NCBI GenBank assembly: GCA_034440575.1
Contig: JAOTOL010001622.1
Location: forward strand, 2,788,501-2,852,500
Direction of reading: 5' to 3'
DNA length: 64,000 nt
DNA from: Imbricaverruca yamaguchii
Lineage: Eukaryota > Arthropoda > Thecostraca > Neoverrucidae
Both the position numbers and the translations under genes were made by a program. The notes beneath the pieces were generated by a model. It was not told the DNA's origin. It saw only the letters and a list, made by a program, of their open reading frames with translations, and searched no databases. This document shows positions 1-10,809 of the stretch, in pieces (positions within the stretch are counted from its first letter, which is position 1; each line of letters begins with the position of its first letter).

Positions 1-3000
1 TGTCGGCAGGTGTGTGGACTGGTGATGTGACGGGATGTTCAGTTTCCACGTCTGTCGGCAGGTGTGTGGACTGGTGATGTGATGGGATGTTCAGTTCCAC
101 GTTGTGGAGGTTGGACTGGTGATGTGACGGGATGTTCAGTTTCCACGTCTGTCGGCAGGTGTGTGTGATGTGACTGGACTGTTGTGATGTGACGGGATGT
201 TCAGTTTCCACGTCTGTCGGCAGGTGTGTGGACTGGTGATGTGACGGGATGTTCAGTTTCCACGTCTGTCTGCAGGTGTGTGGACTGGTGATGTGACGGG
301 ATGTTCAGTTTCCACGTCTGTCGGCAGGTGTGTGGACTGGTGATGTGACGGGATGTTCAGTTTCCACGTCTGTCGGCAGGTGTGTGGACTGGTGATGTGA
401 CGGGATGTTCAGTTCCCACGTCTGTCGGCAGGTGTGTGGACTGGTGATGTGACGGGATGTTCAGTTTCCACGTCTGTCGGCAGGTGTGTGGACTGGTGAT
501 GTGACGGGATGTTCAGTTCCCACGTCTGTCGGCAGGTGTGTGGACTGGTGATGTGACGGGATGTTCAGTTTCCACGTCTGTCGGCAGGTGTGTGGACTGG
601 TGATGTGACGGGATGTTCAGTTTCCACGTCTGTCGGCAGGTGTATGTGTATGTGGACTGGTGATGTGACGGGATGTTCAGTTCCCACGTCTGTCGGCAGG
701 TGTGTGGACTGGTGATGTGACGGGATGTTCAGTTCCCACGTCTGTCGGCAGGTGTGTGGACTGGTGATGTGACGGGATGTTCAGTTTCCCACGTCTGTCG
801 GCAGGTGTGTGGACTGGTGATGTGACGGGATGTTCAGTTTCCCACGTCTGTCGGCAGTGTGTATGTGGACTGGTGATGTGACGGGATGTTCAGTTTCCAC
901 GTCTGTCGGCAGGTGTATGTGTATGTGGACTGGTGATGTGAATTTGTCTGTCGGCAGGTGTGTGGACTGGTGATGTGACGGGATGTTCAGTTTCCACGTC
1001 TGTCGGCAGGTGTGTGGACTGGTGATGTGACGGGATGTTCAGTTTCCACGTCTGTCGGCAGGTGTGTGGACTGGTGATGTGACGGGATGTTCAGTTTCCA
1101 CGTCTGTCGGCAGGTGTATGGACTGGTGATGTGACGGGATGTTCAGTTTAGTTTGTGGACTGGTGATGTGACGGGATGTTCAGTTTCCACGTCTGTCGGC
1201 AGGTGTGTGGACTGGTGATGTGACGGGATGTTCAGTTCCCACGTCTGTCGGCAGGTGTATGTGTATGTGGACTGGTGATGTGACGGGATGTTCAGTTTCC
1301 ACGTCTGTCGGCAGGTGTGTGGACTGGTGATGTGACGGGATGTTCAGTCAGTTCCCACGTCTGTCGGCAGGTGTGTGGACTGGTGATGTGACGGGATGTT
1401 CAGTTCCCACGTCTGTCGGCAGGTGTGTGGACTGGTGATGTGACGGGATGTTCAGTTTCCACGTCTGGGGTGTATGTGTATGTGGACTGGTGATGTGACG
1501 GGATGTTCAGTTCCCACGTCTGTCGGCAGGTGTGTGTGGACTGGTGATGTGACGGGATGTTCAGTTCCCACGTCTGTCAGCAGGTGTGTGGACTGGTGAT
1601 GTGACGGGATGTTCAGTTCCCACGTCTGTCGGCAGGTGTGTGGACTGGTGATGTGACGGGATGTTCAGTTCCCACGTCTGTCGGCAGGTGTGTGGACTGG
1701 TGATGTGACGGGATGTTCAGTTTCCACGTCTGTCGGCAGGTGTGTGGACTGGTGATGTGACGGGATGTTCAGTTTCCACGTCTGTCGGCAGGTGTGGACT
1801 GGTGATGTGACGGGATGTTCAGTTTCCACGTCTGTCGGCAGGTGTTGTGATGTGGACTGGTGATGTGACGGGATGTTCAGTTTCCCACGTCTGTCGGCAG
1901 GTGTGTGGACTGGTGATGTGACGGGATGTTCAGTTTCCACGTCTGTCGGCAGGTGTGTGGACTGGTGATGTGACGGGATGTTCAGTTTCCACGTCTGTAG
2001 ACATGTGTGTGGACTGGTGATGTGACGGGATGTTCAGTTTCCACGTCTGTCGGCAGGTGTGTGGACTGGTGATGTGACGGGATGTTCAGTTTCCACGTCT
2101 GTCAGCAGGTGTATGTGGACTGGTGATGTGACGGGATGTTCAGTTTCCACGTCTGTCGGCAGGTGTGTGGACTGGTGATGTGGACTGTGATGTGACGGGA
2201 TGTTCAGTTTCCACGTCTGTCGGCAGGTGTATGTGTTGTGGACTGGTGATGTGACGGGTGTTCAGTTTCTTAGTTTTGGTGTGTGGACTGGTGATGTGAC
2301 GGGATGTTCAGTTTCCACGTCTGTCGGCAGGTGTATGTGTGTGGACTGGTGATGTGACGGGATGTTCAGTTTCCACGTCTGTCGGCAGGTGTATGTGTAT
2401 GTGGACTGGTGATGTGACGGGATGTTCAGTTCCCACGTCTGTCGGCAGGTGTGTGGACTGGTGATGTGACGGGATGTTCAGTTTCCACGTCTGTCGGCAG
2501 GTGTGTGGACTGGTGATGTGATGGGATGTTCAGTTCCCATGTCTGTCAGCAGGTGTATGTGGACTGGTGATGTGACGGGATGTTCAGTTTCCACGTCTGT
2601 CGGCAGGTGTATGTGTATGTGGACTGGTGATGTGACGGGATGTTCAGTTTCCACGTCTGTCGGCAGTGTGTGTGGACTGGTGATGTGACGGGATGTTCAG
2701 TTTCCACGTCTGTCGGCAGGTGTGTGTGTGGACTGGTGATGTGACGGGATGTTCAGTTCCCACGTCTGTCGGCAGGTGTATGTGTATGTGGACTGGTGAT
2801 GTGACGGGATGTTCAGTTTCCACGTCTGTCGGCAGGTGTGTGGACTGGTGATGTGACGGGATGTTCAGTTTCCACGTCTGTCGGCAGGTGTGTGGACTGG
2901 TGATGTGACGGGATGTTCAGTTCCCACGTCTGTCGGCAGGTGTATGTGTATGTGGACTGGTGATGTGACGGGATGTTCAGTTTCCACGTCTGTCGGCAGG

Positions 3001-3945
3001 TGTATGTGTATGTGGACTGGTGATGTGACGGGATGTTCAGTTTCCACGTCTGTCGGCATGTGTGTGGACTGGTGATGTGACGGGATGTTCAGTTCCCACG
3101 TCTGTCGGCAGGTGTATGTGTATGTGGACTGGTGATGTGACGGGATGTTCAGTTCCCACGTCTGTCGGCAGGTGTGTGGACTGGTGATGTGACGGGATGT
3201 TCAGTTTCCACGTCTGTCGGCAGGTGTATGTGTATGTGGACTGGTGATGTGACGGGATGTTCAGTTCCCACGTCTGTCGGCAGGTGTGTGGACTGGTGAT
3301 GTGACGGGATGTTCAGTTCCCACGTCTGTCGGCAGGTGTGTGGACTGGTGATGTGACGGGATGTTCAGTTCCCACGTCTGTCGGCAGGTGTGTGGACTGG
3401 TGATGTGACGGGATGTTCAGTTCCCACGTCTGTCGGCAGGTGTATGTGTATGTGGACTGGTGATGTGACGGGATGTTCAGTTTCCACGTCTGTCAGCAGG
3501 TTGTGGCTGGTGATGTGACGGGATGTTCAGTTTCCACGTCTGTCGGCAGGTGTGTGGACTGGTGATGTGACGGGATGTTCAGTTTCCACGTCTGTAGACA
3601 TGTGTGTGGACTGGTGATGTGACGGGATGTTCAGTTTCCACGTCTGTAGACATGTGTGTGGACTGGTGATGTGACGGGATGTTCAGTTTCCACGTCTGTC
3701 GGCAGGTGTATGTGTATGTGGACTGGTGATGTGACGGGATGTTCAGTTTCCACGTCTGTCGGCAGGTGTATGTGTATGTGGACTGGTGATGTGACGGGAT
3801 GTTCAGTTTCCACGTCTGTCGGCAGGTGTGTGTGTATGTGGACTGGTGATGTGACGGGATGTTCAGTTTCCACGTCTGTCATCAGGTGTGTGGACTGGTG
3901 ATATGACAGGATGTTCGTCCCACGTCGGCAGGTGTGTGCGGGACT
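1..3945. repeat. Minisatellite array, ~52-bp unit
   Basis: Near-continuous tandem array of about 52 bp, roughly 75 copies, running off the left edge of the window. The unit reads through GTGTGTGGACTGGTGATGTG, then a GGGATGTTCAGTT block, then CACGTCTGTCGGCAG. Variants carry an extra GTATGTGTAT or a CCC/TCC change. Units are well conserved, with a few truncated copies (about 930, 1150, 2260, 3500). Each unit contains CTGTCGGCAG/GTGTGT, which reads as an acceptor-like and donor-like junction on the plus strand. It lies just upstream of the plus-strand exon at 3973. Short open frames inside it are artefacts. Confidence 0.97.
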
Positions 3946-3972
3946 CGCTGGCCTAGTCAGGGTCTATCTCAG

Positions 3973-4046
3973 GTCGACGTGGCGGCCGCGCTCATCAGGG
4001 ATTTCGAGCACAGAGCCTCGGCGCCGGTCAACATGTCACATTCGCA
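3973..4046 (+). CDS. Penultimate exon of unrecognised plus-strand gene
   Basis: Preceded by a pyrimidine-rich GGGTCTATCTCAG acceptor and followed by a strong GTGAGT donor. It encodes VDVAAALIRDFEHR, then ASAPVNMSHS, plus two bases of the next codon (74 nt). The exon starts 27 bp after the end of the left minisatellite array. It is open in this frame only over a short span, so the call depends on the splice signals and on the phase match with 7796-7925. Confidence 0.5.
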
Positions 4047-7000
4047 GTGAGTTCGCGCTGTCGCACCGGCCATGTGGATATTTAGCATGAAGGCTAGTCA
4101 CTTTCCATTGCATTTTCCCGCAACATTTGGGTGTGGAATAGTATTCATGGGAGCCACAATATTCGGAAATATCGATTAAGTGATGGTTCCAGATTGTTGC
4201 TAATGCACGAATCAAAACAAGTGAGTAGAAAGGTGGGTTAGTTCCCGAAATGCTTCAATTGAAAACACCTCGCATTCCAGGAGCCGAACGACCCGGAGCA
4301 CCTGCACCAAACTCGGACGTTTAATCTGTTACATTGGGGAGGTCTTTGGGTAACCTACGCACGCACATATTAATGCTGTTTTGCCAGACCTAGAAAATGC
4401 TTAGCTTCATCACCTTTGAAGCTAGGTTTACCCAGTTTACACTTTCCTTCAATGAGTGAGTTTCCAGCGATCCAAAAGCTTTTGCATCATTTGCAAGCTA
4501 TGCAAGTTACCATCACTACTTTTGAATGGTTTGCCTTATTAGTAGTCTGTATGTGAATGGTTTGTTGGTTTGTAGTTGGATTCGAGATATGGAATATATT
4601 TTACAGATGAACCAAAACCATATCACTGTGTGCATATGGTTTTGTGAGAGTATATGCAACTAAGAATAGTGCACGATTGCAAAGTAAAATAAAACCTAAC
4701 GTGGCCTTCTGATATTTGGCCACCAAAAGCTTCCTGATGCAGGATTGCCTATGGGCTATCACACACTGATGTTGCATCCTCTAAAATGCACTGATAATGG
4801 ATCGTCTAAAGCCCATTCATGTTGTATTGCCTAAGGCCTACTAGTGCTGGATTGTGCAATACCGTTGTCACGAAGGGATTATGCATCATCCACTGCACCA
4901 ATGCTAAGAGTGGTGCAGTACGAAATAGTGAATATCTGTTTACATGTAATTTTCCAAAGAAATGGTACAGAAAGAAGTTGTTCGGTATGCTTCAACAAGC
5001 CCATTCCGTACATACTTTAAAAATGCCCATATTTCCTGGTCAATCATTGTGGATATGCAGGATCCAGGAATGACTCAATGTTAGAAAAAAGAGTAATTAT
5101 GTATTGTGACGTTTCGGCCGTAGGCTATTGTTAAACTACCTGTTGAGAATGCCCTATGATTGACAATGGCCCATAGCCGAAACGTCACAATACATACTTA
5201 CTCTTTTTCTAACGTTGAGTCGTTCCTGGATCTTGAATATCAATTTAATTTTTAATTTATCCACAAGTCCATTCGGTGCATTTTCTCCAATTTGTGCTCA
5301 TGGACTCCTATAAAAATACCAAAGATCAAGATCACAAGCGTCCTGAAATGAAAGCCACCTGATTTATGCACAGCTTATTGGAGGAAATATTCCTGTAAGT
5401 ACGCGTCTTTCTATGCCCGCGGTTGGTGACCCGTCTTCGTGCAGCCTTGTCTTGACTGCTAAACCTTCTCACAAGCTAAACTTGCAATCGTAGATTATAC
5501 GGCTTTCCTCCTGCACCTTCTATAGTGTATGACGTCATTACAAAATGCCTCAGGCGAAACTGGCGCGTCAGATTTCTTTCCTTCTCAAACTATGATGGGG
5601 TTTTGTTGGTTCCTTCCTTTCCGCCTACTTCGACTACACCGTATACATGCTTGCCGAACAGGCTATGGCAACATCTGCCGACTGTGGCTTGTGATTGGGC
5701 AATCACTTAAATCTCGCCCTCTGAGAGGTTTGGTCGTCGGTTTTGTGCACTTGTCTCGATTTAGCGGCAAGTTCAGAGAAACATCGAAAACGGCCGGGAC
5801 CCGTGCCGTTTTGATGCCACATGAAGCCATGCCACAGTTAAAACGCGAAAGTAGACTCGTCAACTTTTGGTGCCGCCCCGGGCTGATAGTTGTGCTTTTT
5901 CCGATTGACTGTAAAAGCCGAAACCACTCAGAACGTGGTCTCTCCCCCGCTGGCCGCCAAAGGCAGACAACGGAACGGTCTTCAACGGCTCGGGTTCCTC
6001 CGCGAGGGAGAACTCCGAGCCCACTTCCCGCTCAAGAGAGACCACCACAACTCTTCATCGTGGTTTTGGACACGCGAAAATTCGGGAGAATGATCGCGAT
6101 AAGACCTATAGAAATGATCCTGTAGAAGTAAGGTCTTGCTTTCCAATTCATGCTTCAGACATAGACGCAGTATTAGAACACACTTCGATGTTTGTTTTCG
6201 CACCTTATCGCAGCGTATTCGCAAATGTTATAACGAAAACCTATCGTCGCTACTATTCAGTATGCCCTTTTACTATTGCACAACGCTATGACTTGCGAAA
6301 GACTGCAACTGGATAAAAAAACAAAAGAGTATCCAGAACACCGACGGATTTTCTTCGGCGCCTGCACCGCCACCTGTCCGCAGCATAACGCACTGGTATT
6401 TCGCCGCCTTCACACCGGATCAGGCGCACGGCTCGTTTGCCCGCCAGTTCTTTAATATACTCTGCGCCAGCAGATGCGTGTGCCAAGTGCACAACATGCT
6501 ATCGGAGCCTCGTATATCACAAGCCAGTCCCAGTTGCCATCATCACCAGCACTGAATACCGCATAATCGGTGTTTGGTGCCCAACCTCCCCGACCGCGCT
6601 CCCTGTGACCGCCTCTGCGACAGCGCATTCCTCAATGGTTGCGTCACGCACCAGCTTCCTCCAATCGTCGACAGCGCGGCGATCCTTCCCGTCCATATTT
6701 TGCGAAAATCTGGTTTGTGTCTAGCATGTTGTGTTGTCGTGTGATAGAATATGCGAAATCTGGCAGCCCATGAGCCCTGTTCGCGGAGCGTGGATAGGGT
6801 ATAGTCGGAGTAAGCGGAACTGTGACGTCACACATATACGTTTGCGGCTGCGGTCGACAGATATGACAGAGATTAAACATTTTTTGTACAATTGCTCGCG
6901 TGTGTTTAAACCTCCGGCTAAGCTCGTGTTTGGTCCCACCGCTTCATTTTTGTTGAACATTTTGTAGCTTTATGGTTGTGTAGCATACTCAAGCTAAACC

Positions 7001-7925
7001 AATATTTAGAATCTGTGACTAGGACCGATGCGGATGGAGCGGATGGGGGTCGCTTCTTCTGCCTTTGTTCGTATTTTGTATGCTACATTTATAAACATTG
7101 GGATGATGTGTGTTGGATGCCCTAACTGTCATTTAGTTAACACATATATGTAGTTTTCGCTTGGCTAAGGGGCTTTGTGTCCAAAATGGCACCACGCACG
7201 GCGACACCTGACGTCTTCATTGATGTAATTTAATTTATTTTTTTTAAACAAAAATTGTGCATCACAATCTGTAGTGGTGAGCATAAACGATTTTTTACAC
7301 ATGCTCAGAGATGCGTCATGGAGACTTCACAAGCACACACTGTGAAGTCCAGGTGTAATAGCTGACCAACCATAAATTGTGCATGGTCGATCGCCCAGAT
7401 CGACCATCCGGGTGATAAATTATGGAGGCCCATCGCCCAGGTCCGAGGCTTCAACACGTTTCGTTGTAAAGTTGAGGTGAACTTCATCGGGTGTAGCATG
7501 TTTCTGTATTCGTATGAAGATGTCACATCATGTGACAGCCCAAGGTGACAACTGACCTGGACTTACCCGACGCGGTCGCTACGGCCGCAGGCGACCTGCT
7601 GCTCAGCGAGCTGCGTGTTCACGACGTGGGTATTAGCCTGTCATGGCCTTTGTGTGCGGTGGTTGACCCTGGACGGCCGTGACGTCTGCGTGGTGGTTGA
7701 CCACGAACGACCCTGACCTGGTGATCAATCCCGGGTCAGGAACGCGTCGCGATCGTCCCGCGTCGGCAGTGAGTGACCCGTTCCTGTGCTGTCAGGTCGC
7801 TGAGCGCGGTGCCCGCCGTGCAGCAGAGCATGGAGGAGGTGCGCAGCCGGGTGACCAAGATCCTCAGCTCGTCGGCCATACAGTCGAAGTCGTCCCAGCT
7901 GTCGGGCCTGTTCAAGAAGAAGTGA
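3973..7925 (+). CDS. C-terminal part of an unrecognised plus-strand gene (two exons)
   Basis: Two exons joined in phase (3973-4046 and 7796-7925) encode the last 66 residues of a protein. The first ends in CA and the second begins with G, giving CAG (Gln) across the junction. The predicted tail is helical and charged, starts VDVAAALIRDFEHR, contains PAVQQSMEEVRSRVTKI and ends SGLFKKK. I do not recognise the family. Canonical AG acceptors and GT donors on both exons, plus the phase match, argue for a real gene. Upstream exons would lie left of the window. The intron is about 3.75 kb. Confidence 0.5.
4047..5056 (+). other. Intron sequence, nothing recognised
   Basis: AT-rich single-copy sequence after the GTGAGT donor at 4047. 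I see no exon, RNA gene or clear repeat here. The open frame at 4819-5073 has no coding signature. Confidence 0.5.
5061..5232. repeat. Long imperfect inverted repeat with Penelope-like motif
   Basis: Two arms of about 70 bp (5061-5131 and 5162-5232) are reverse complements with a few mismatches, separated by about 30 bp. Outer ends are GATCCAGG and CCTGGATC. Each arm contains the block GCCGAAACGTCACAATACAT. The GCCGAAACGT motif is known to me from the terminal repeats of Penelope-like retroelements, which carry small hammerhead ribozymes. The hammerhead core is degenerate here. Most likely two inverted fragments of such an element. Confidence 0.55.
5240..7795 (+). other. Intron of the plus-strand gene, no further exon supported
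   Basis: Single-copy sequence between the inverted repeat and the terminal exon. Open frames (for example 5529-6125) overlap on both strands, lack splice-consistent boundaries and show no domain. A stretch near 7560-7645 is open and GC-rich but its only donor-like site does not match the phase of the next exon. Confidence 0.4.
7796..7925 (+). CDS. Terminal coding exon of unrecognised plus-strand gene
   Basis: Acceptor TTCCTGTGCTGTCAG is followed by G, completing a Gln codon, and 42 codons to TGA at 7923-7925. It encodes SLSAVPAVQQSMEEVRSRV, then TKILSSSAIQSKSSQ, then LSGLFKKK. Codon use is GC-rich at third positions, like the rhophilin exons and unlike the flanking sequence. The lysine-rich end and the heptad-like spacing suggest a helical C-terminus. 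No AATAAA signal was seen close downstream. Family not recognised. Confidence 0.55.
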
Positions 7926-8023
7926 TCGGCCCCGCGACCGGCACGTGGCGAGGGGACGGCGGCGCGCGAGGCTGAGGCGGTGATTCTATGACGCCGCGCG
8001 GCCGTGCGGTGGCGACGCGCGAA

Positions 8024-8365
8024 GGCTGGCTGGTGACCGGCCGCCAGGGGCTGGTGACCGGCCGCCAGGGGCTGGTGACCGGCCGCCAGGGGCTGGTGAC
8101 CGGCCGACAGGGGCTGGTGACCGGCCGACAGGGGCTGGTGACCGGCCGACAGGGGCTGGTGACCGGCCGACAGGGGCTGGTGACCGGCCGACAGGGGCTG
8201 GTGACCGGCCGACAGGGGCTGGTGACCGGCCGACAGGCTGGTGACCGGCCGACAGGGGCTGGCGCCGCCGTGCGAGGGCTGGTGACCGGCCGACAGGGGC
8301 TGGTGACCGGCCGACAGGGGCTGGTGACCGGCCGACAGGGGCTGGTGACCGGCCGACAGGGGCCG
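8024..8365. repeat. Minisatellite, 22-bp unit
   Basis: About 15 copies of a GC-rich unit reading GGCTGGTGACCGGCCGACAG plus GG, with early copies carrying GCCAGG in place of GACAGG. One unit is interrupted near 8258-8280. It sits about 100 bp after the plus-strand gene's stop, so it may lie in its 3' untranslated region. The long frames across it on both strands are repeat artefacts. Confidence 0.95.
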
Positions 8366-8587
8366 CTGGCGGTCCGTCGGCCCGCCGCGCACCCTTCTGT
8401 CGGGAGAGTGACCGAAGCCGGTGACCGGACGTCGTCGGTTGCGATGCATTCCACTTGAAGAGGCCGGGCCCAAGCGAGTGCCGCGGTTTGCCGGAGCGTT
8501 TCCGGTGGTTACGGATCCAGCGGGCCGCTCGCCTCGGGCGGGAATCACGGCCGCCGGGGCGCTGACTGCACACAGGACGGGACGGGA

Positions 8588-9212
8588 CTGGAGCGGGTGT
8601 GGGGACGAGACTGGCGCTGGTGTGGGGACGAGACTGGCGCGGGTGTGGGGACGAGACTGGCGCGGGTGTGGGGACGAGACTGGCGCTGGTGTGGGGACGA
8701 GATTGGCGCGGGTGTGGGGACGAGACTGGCGCTGGTGTGGGGACGAGACTGGCGCTGGTGTGGGGACAAGACTGGCGCTGGTGTGGGGAGCGCTGGTGTG
8801 GGGACAGACTGGCGCTGGTGTGGGGACGAGACTGGCGTGGTGTGCGAGACTGGCGCTGGTGTGGGGACGAGACTGGCGCTGGTGTGGGGACGAGACTGGC
8901 GCTGGTGTGGGGACGAGACTGGCGCTGGTGTGGGGACGAGACTGGCGTGGGTGTGGGGACGAGACTGGCGCTGGTGTGGGGACGAGACTGGCGCTGGTGT
9001 GGGGACGAGACTGGCGCTGGTGTGGGGACGAGACTGGCGCTGGTGTGGGGACGAGACTGGCGCTGTTGTGATGGCGCTGGTGTGGGGACGAGACTGGCGC
9101 TGGTGTGGGGACGAGACTGGCGCTGGTGTGGGGACGAGACTGGCGCTGGTGTGGGGACGAGACTGGCGCTGGTGTGGGGACGAGACTGGCGCTGGTGTGG
9201 GGACGAGGCTTG
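8588..9212. repeat. Minisatellite, 23-bp unit
   Basis: About 27 copies of ACTGGCGCTGGTGTGGGGAC plus GAG, with some truncated or fused copies near 8770-8850 and 9062-9080. Open in several frames on both strands because the unit lacks stops. No coding role is inferred. Confidence 0.95.
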
Positions 9213-9984
9213 ACGCAGCTCCACTGCGAAGCCTGGCGAGGCTCAGGACCGGTGCGGTCCATTCCGTGTTGTGCGGCAGAAGTGTACGCCCAAAGATCGT
9301 TTTTGACGCCGTGGCTGACGTGACCTGCGTCCTTGACCTGACTGGTTTCAGTGTCCGTGTGTTGCTTGCCGCTGACCGCTGATGTGTGGAAAGGAAGCGG
9401 AAATCTCAGACAGGTCCTGCTGTCGAACAGTGAGCCCATTTTAAGAGCCCACGTGAGGCGTGAGTGGCGATATTTTGCTGGTGTGCACCTATAAGCCGTC
9501 CGTTCGACTGTGTTGTGTAGATCGTTCTGCCCGGACTCCCAGCCTTTTGACTCGACTCGGCGTCGCGTGGGGTTCCGACCGCACGGATCGTATCCCTATC
9601 ATGCATGCCATATCAATCTGTGTCATATATGCTGCGACTATACTTGTCGATGCGTCATGTGTCAGGTGTGTGGGTAACCAGCCGGGCTGGGAGCGATGAC
9701 GCGGTGCACGAGCCCTCGGGCGGCGACACGGTGTGGAGAGCCTCGGGCGGTGACACGGTGTGGAGACCATCGGGGACGCCGCTGTGGGGTGTCCATTGGG
9801 ATGGTGGGGAGCGGGCGACGCGCGTCAGCGCTGGACACTTGTGATAATGGACGCGGTGTTCGGTGTTGGTCGTTACGAGGTGTTTTACGTGTGCCTCCTC
9901 GGCCGTGGCCAGTGAAATGCAGACGCATCCCGATCTGTTGTGGTTTGTGGCTTTACGACCCGGGTATTGACTGTTGGGTTCTTT

Positions 9985-10140
9985 CCCGACGCATCCGACT
10001 GCTGGGTCATGTAGCGTCGCCAACCTCTCACGCCGACTGGTCGCGCGGGGCGGAGTCGGTAATCTCGCCGGTTGTGGGATTAGAACCCGCGATCTTACGA
10101 CCGAAAGTCTGACTCCCTACCGGCCAGCTACCACAGGTGG
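9985..10140 (-). mobile_element. tRNA-derived SINE, copy 1
   Basis: Read on the minus strand, the head near 10137 begins GGTAGCTGGCCGGTAGGG (A-box-like) and is followed by GGGTTCTAATCC (B-box-like). The downstream body shares the block GCGTCGCCAA...CACGCCGAxTGGTCGCG with the copies at 10.7, 27.4, 35.0 and 38.6 kb. Not a functional tRNA: the cloverleaf is degenerate and the body continues past it. Confidence 0.65.
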
Positions 10141-10639
10141 AAAGCCGTGGCATCTGACATGGACAGGATTGTTGTTAAAGAGGGACGTTCTCCCTTCAGG
10201 CGCCTGTGACTAATAGTGATGCTACCGACATGCCAAGAAAATCCAGGTATGACAACTACGACAGTGTGAAAGTGATCATTTTTCGTTAGGTGCGAGATGT
10301 CGAAACGTTTGGAGTGGTATGTCAAAATTCGCAATGGAAACGATGTCCGGAAAATATTATTGAAGTACTTCAAGCTACATTTTTACCCAATAGTTTACTG
10401 ATAAATGAGCGTTTTGGGTTTATTTCGCGAGACACCTAACGTAGGAATACCTGTATTAACGAAGATTATAATAACTATACCATTCCATGAACATGGTGGA
10501 AGGGACCACGTCATAGGTATCATTTCACCGGATTGTGCTACAAGATGCTTGTGTATCACAATCTGCAATGGCGAGGATAAGCATGATATTTATACACGAG
10601 ATATTGTTCAAAACTGGCCATGGAGTCTTAAAAGAGAAG

Positions 10640-10807
10640 AACCCCGGGTTCTTTTACGACGCACTCAACTGCTAGGCTATATAGCGTCGCCAGCCTCCCA
10701 CGCCGATTGGTCGCGGGCGGACCGGGTAAACGCCGTCGATTGTTAGATTTGAGCCCATAATTTTGCGATTGATAGTCGGACGCTCTACCAACTGAGCTAC
10801 TGCGGTC
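10640..10807 (-). mobile_element. tRNA-derived SINE, copy 2
   Basis: The minus-strand head begins GGGACCGCAGTAGCTCAGTT followed by GGTAGAGCG, a near-perfect A box, with a B-box-like GGGCTCAAATC about 35 bp on. The body carries the same core as the other copies and ends near a short repeat of GGGTTCTTTTACGACGCACTC. It has the best-preserved tRNA head of the five copies. Confidence 0.75.
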
Positions 10808-10809
10808 CC

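Noticed and set aside
5529..6125. 198-codon plus frame
   Set aside because: No domain, frames open on both strands, and the phase-consistent gene model splices across it.
7560..7645. Possible extra plus-strand exon (DAVATAAGDLLLSELRVHD)
   Set aside because: Its donor-like site leaves the wrong phase for the exon at 7796, whereas 3973-4046 fits exactly.
7736..9439. 567-codon minus frame
   Set aside because: Spans two minisatellites and the antisense of the plus-strand terminal exon.
10640..10807. Functional tRNA gene
   Set aside because: Internal boxes are good but the cloverleaf 3' half is degenerate and it continues into a SINE body shared with other copies.
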